Shown in pieces: positions 61,689-64,000 of a stretch of DNA of 64,000 bases. Origin of the DNA: Cyanobium sp. FACHB-13342 (GTDB lineage Bacteria; Cyanobacteriota; Cyanobacteriia; PCC-6307; Cyanobiaceae). Both the position numbers and the translations under genes were made by a program. The first letter of the stretch is position 1; each line of letters begins with the position of its first letter. The notes below the pieces were generated by a model that searched no databases, had not been told where the DNA came from, and was given only the letters and a program-made list of their open reading frames with translations. The DNA lies in NCBI RefSeq assembly GCF_014697415.1, contig NZ_JACJRT010000015.1, forward strand, positions 1-64,000, read 5' to 3'.

Positions 61689-62991
61689 TCAGCAGGGAAG
61701 CCCGTTGCCGGGTGGCGATGGCCCATAGCCATTTGGTGAGCAGGCTCAGGCGATTTTCATTGGCGGGCATGAACATCAGGTGTGCCAGGCCCCAGAGGAT
61801 CCAGCCCGGCAGGCCAGTCACCTTCAGGCCGCGCAGATCGGCCACCGCATGCAACCGACCCAGCACCGCCATGGTGCCGAAATCGGTGAACTGGAAGGCC
61901 TTGTGCTGGCGTCCTTGGATTTGGGCCACGATGTCGGCGGCCACCCAGCCCCCCATCTGCACGGCGGGCCCGGCCATGCCCGGCAGGGGTTTGCCATCGC
62001 TGGTGTGGCTGTAGGAGCAGAGATCTCCGATCACCCGGATCTCCCCATGGCCCGGTATGGAAAAGTCCGGCTCCACCACCACCCGTCCGCCCCGGTCCAC
62101 CGTGCAACCGCTGGCGTCCGCCAGCACCTGGCCCAGATGGGAGGCCCGCACGCCGGCGGTCCAGCAGATGGTGGCGGCCTCCAGGGTGCGGGCACCCGCG
62201 GCGGTGTTCACCACCACCTTGCCCTCCTCAATCGTCTGCACCCGTCCGCCCAGCAGCAGCTCCACCCCCACCGATTCCAGGTAGGTGCCAGCGGCGGCTG
62301 AGAGGCTCGGGTCCATGGCCCGCAGCACCCGATCGCCGGGGTCAATGAGGGTCACCTTGCACTGGTTCGGATCGAGTTGCTTGAAGTCGCGGGCCAGGGC
62401 ATGGGCCATCAGGTCCATGAGCGAGCCGGAGAGTTCGCAGCCTGAGGGCCCGCCCCCCACCACCACCACCGACTGCAGAACGGCCCGGCGCGCGGGATCG
62501 GGGGTCTGCTCGGCCTCCTCCAGGGCGATCAGCACCCGCCGGCGGATCTCATCGGCGTGCTCGAGGATCTTCATCGGTGGCGCCGCCTCACGCCACTCGT
62601 CATGGCCGAAGTAACTGCTGCCGGAGCCGGCGGCCAGGATCAGGTGGTCGTAGGCGAACTGGCGGTCGTTGAACACGATCTGCCTCGCCTGGGCGTCGAT
62701 CTCGGTGACTTCGCCCAGCAGCACTTGCACGTTGGGGGCCTGGCCCACCATCTGGCGCAGGGGCGTGGCCACGTCAGCCTCCGGAACCAGCCCGGTGGCC
62801 ACTTGGTAGAGCAGCGGCTGGAACAGGTTGAAGTTGCGCTTGTCGATCAGCGTTACCCGCACGGGCTGGTTGATCAGGGCGTGGCAGGCCTGCAGACCTG
62901 CGAAACCTCCCCCCACGATCACCACATGGGGGAGCGGTTTGAGGCTCTTGTCGGGGGGGTCGAGCTCCAGGAAGAAGCGTTCGCGGGCCAT
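61621..62991 (-). CDS. Type 2 NAD(P)H dehydrogenase (NDH-2)
   Basis: A 456-residue flavoprotein oxidising NAD(P)H to reduce quinone without pumping protons. It has FAD motif VVIVGGGFAGLQACHAL, RNFNLFQPLLYQVATG, NAD motif VVVGGGPSGCELSGSL, CWTAGVRAS, RVIGDLCSYSH and a membrane-association C-terminus (LPGWILWGLAHLMFM). This resembles cyanobacterial Ndb proteins. It could feed the quinone pool used by the alternative oxidase encoded 15 kb away. Confidence 0.92.
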   Translation of the reverse strand: MARERFFLELDPPDKSLKPLPHVVIVGGGFAGLQACHALINQPVRVTLIDKRNFNLFQPLLYQVATGLVPEADVATPLRQMVGQAPNVQVLLGEVTEIDAQARQIVFNDRQFAYDHLILAAGSGSSYFGHDEWREAAPPMKILEHADEIRRRVLIALEEAEQTPDPARRAVLQSVVVVGGGPSGCELSGSLMDLMAHALARDFKQLDPNQCKVTLIDPGDRVLRAMDPSLSAAAGTYLESVGVELLLGGRVQTIEEGKVVVNTAAGARTLEAATICWTAGVRASHLGQVLADASGCTVDRGGRVVVEPDFSIPGHGEIRVIGDLCSYSHTSDGKPLPGMAGPAVQMGGWVAADIVAQIQGRQHKAFQFTDFGTMAVLGRLHAVADLRGLKVTGLPGWILWGLAHLMFMPANENRLSLLTKWLWAIATRQRASLLITGRPNQHLKVDVGLEHPLGAP

Positions 62992-63072
62992 CGTTCCCAG
63001 ATCGGTCGCTTCAAGGTATCGACCCTGGGCCGGTTTGGCCTGCTAAAGGTGGGCGTGGTTGTTGTCCCTGTC

Positions 63073-63327
63073 ATGTCTGTTGCGTCGATCCAGGCCTTTG
63101 TGGCCCGTGTGGCCGGTGACGCTGCCCTGCGCGACAAGCTCCACGCCGCCGCTGGGGTTGATGACATCGTCGCCATCGCGGCCGACCATGGCCACACCCT
63201 CGATAAGACCGTGCTGCTGCGGGAGCACGCCAGGGTGCTGAGCACCGCCAAGGATCACGAGCTCGCCGGGATCAACAGCTGGGGCGACGCGCTGATGCAT
63301 TGCTTCGGCGCCAGCGAGAACGACTGA
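63073..63327 (+). CDS. Second Nif11-domain protein
   Basis: An 84-residue protein starting MSVASIQAFVARVAGDAALRD, with AAAGVDDIVAIAADHGHTL, the Nif11 pattern. The tail STAKDHELAGINSWGDALMHC ends with one Cys and an acidic SEND. A leader-like cleavage motif is not obvious (LAG only). It stands alone between NDH-2 and the MFS gene; no modifying enzyme or transporter of the lanthipeptide type is visible in the window. Confidence 0.82.
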   Translation: MSVASIQAFVARVAGDAALRDKLHAAAGVDDIVAIAADHGHTLDKTVLLREHARVLSTAKDHELAGINSWGDALMHCFGASEND

Positions 63328-63331
63328 GCCT

Positions 63332-64000
63332 TCAGTTGAGCTTGAAGCCGCGCAACCGCGGCCACAGCGCGACCACTCCGGCCAGTAGGCCCAAGGCGAG
63401 GACCACTTGCACCAGCTGGTAGCCACTGCCGAAGTGGTGGCTGCCGGCCAGCCCGTGGATCGAGTAGCCGGCCGCGGCGAGGCTGAGCGACTGGAGGCCT
63501 TTGGTGAGGTTGGAGATGGCGTTGACCCGACCCTGCATGTCCCGGTCGCTGCCGGCCTGCAGCAGGGCGTTGTCGACCGAGATGGCCAAGGTGCTGAAGC
63601 CGCCGGCCAGGAAAGCTGAAAGAGAAGCCCAGTGCACCACATTGGAGGCGCTGAGGAGCAGTACGGACACCCCCAGCCCGGCGCTGGAGGCGGCCAGCAG
63701 CAGTCCGGCACGCCAACGATCGACCAGCTCCATGCCCAGGACCGAGCCCACGAAGCTGCCCAATCCCACGGCCGACATCAGGGCTGCATAGAAACCGTGG
63801 CCCGTCTCTCCGCTGAGGTGGCGTTGCACGAAGACGGGCAGCAGTCCCTGGAATGGCATGCCGAACACCATCACCAGGACGAGCACCAGCAGCAGGGTGC
63901 GCAGCTGGGTGCGATCGCGTACGTAGCGCAGGCCTGCCCGCAGGCTGGCGCGAAAGGACTCCTTCGGTGCCGATCGGCAGGTGCTACGTGGCAGCCAGGG
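63332..64000 (-). CDS. MFS transporter, C-terminal fragment
   Basis: The C-terminal part of a major facilitator of the MFS_3/enterobactin-exporter-like type; the frame is open to the right edge, so the start lies outside. About six helices remain, including GFYAALMSAVGLGSFVGSVLG, DRWRAGLLLAASSAGLG and NALLQAGSDRDMQGRVNAISNL, the last typical of multidrug or siderophore exporters. Substrate unknown. It converges on the Nif11 gene with four bases between stops. Confidence 0.88.
   Translation of the reverse strand, partial: PWLPRSTCRSAPKESFRASLRAGLRYVRDRTQLRTLLLVLVLVMVFGMPFQGLLPVFVQRHLSGETGHGFYAALMSAVGLGSFVGSVLGMELVDRWRAGLLLAASSAGLGVSVLLLSASNVVHWASLSAFLAGGFSTLAISVDNALLQAGSDRDMQGRVNAISNLTKGLQSLSLAAAGYSIHGLAGSHHFGSGYQLVQVVLALGLLAGVVALWPRLRGFKLN

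Noticed and set aside
3600-63918. HIP1 palindromes GCGATCGC (for example 3600, 12564, 35454, 53112, 57764, 63911)
   Set aside because: They are a known feature of cyanobacterial genomes. I found only a handful in 64 kb, not clearly above what this base composition gives, so they are not treated as a finding.
1-64000. CRISPR arrays, insertion sequences, integrases, rRNA
   Set aside because: Looked for regular repeats, transposase motifs, attachment-like repeats at the two tRNAs and rRNA sequence; none seen.

Overview
The window is 64 kb of GC-rich cyanobacterial chromosome, almost wall-to-wall coding on both strands. Cyanobacterial markers are the start of psbD (photosystem II D2), ycf4, petM, ycf39, a thioredoxin reductase-thioredoxin fusion of the NTRC type and a three-part pntA1-pntA2-pntB transhydrogenase. 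The run psbD / ycf4 / cyclophilin / ilvN / hydrolase / trm1-like / petM / ycf39 resembles the Synechococcus-Cyanobium-Prochlorococcus lineage. High GC together with an accessory respiratory and sugar-oxidation region suggests a coastal or freshwater Synechococcus/Cyanobium-type strain. That placement is inference from gene content.

Layout. 1-9 kb: psbD (cut by the window edge), a GAF-GAF-PAS adenylyl cyclase with a coiled-coil partner just upstream of psbD, photosystem assembly and cytochrome b6f genes, ilvN, a tRNA methyltransferase, ycf39. 9-20 kb: infA, NTRC, a helicase, the pnt operon, dxr and pseudouridine synthases. 20-34 kb: cysS-polA, a HEPN/MNT pair, an antiporter, gltX, tRNA-Asp, tRNA-Trp, rplS, map and conserved cyanobacterial proteins of unknown role. 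34-42.5 kb: a gamma-glutamyl/glutathione region with a multidomain glutaminase, 5-oxoprolinase and gamma-glutamyltransferase.

43-60 kb is the distinctive region. A probable eight-gene plus-strand operon runs DUF2231, DUF2231, ctaC, ctaD, ctaE, GMC flavoprotein, GH63-type glucosidase, second GMC flavoprotein. The ctaC product lacks the CuA ligands and ctaD has the A2-type YSHP signature, so this looks like the alternative (quinol) terminal oxidase. It is followed by a DoxX protein, glycogen debranching enzyme GlgX, a minus-strand operon (cupin, SMP-30 gluconolactonase, Nif11 protein, GlcG/HbpS protein, two-domain VOC protein) and a glucose-1-dehydrogenase-like SDR. Read together, these could release glucose from glycogen or a glucosylated solute, oxidise it to gluconolactone and gluconate, and pass electrons towards quinone and the alternative oxidase. 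This coupling is a hypothesis from gene order.

60-64 kb: a tandem pair of homologous ion-channel proteins, one with an intact TVGYGD filter and one with TVGTTV at the identical residue positions; a type 2 NADH dehydrogenase; a second Nif11 protein; and an MFS transporter cut by the right edge. I see no CRISPR array, rRNA, insertion sequence or prophage, and no gene-free stretch over 300 bases.
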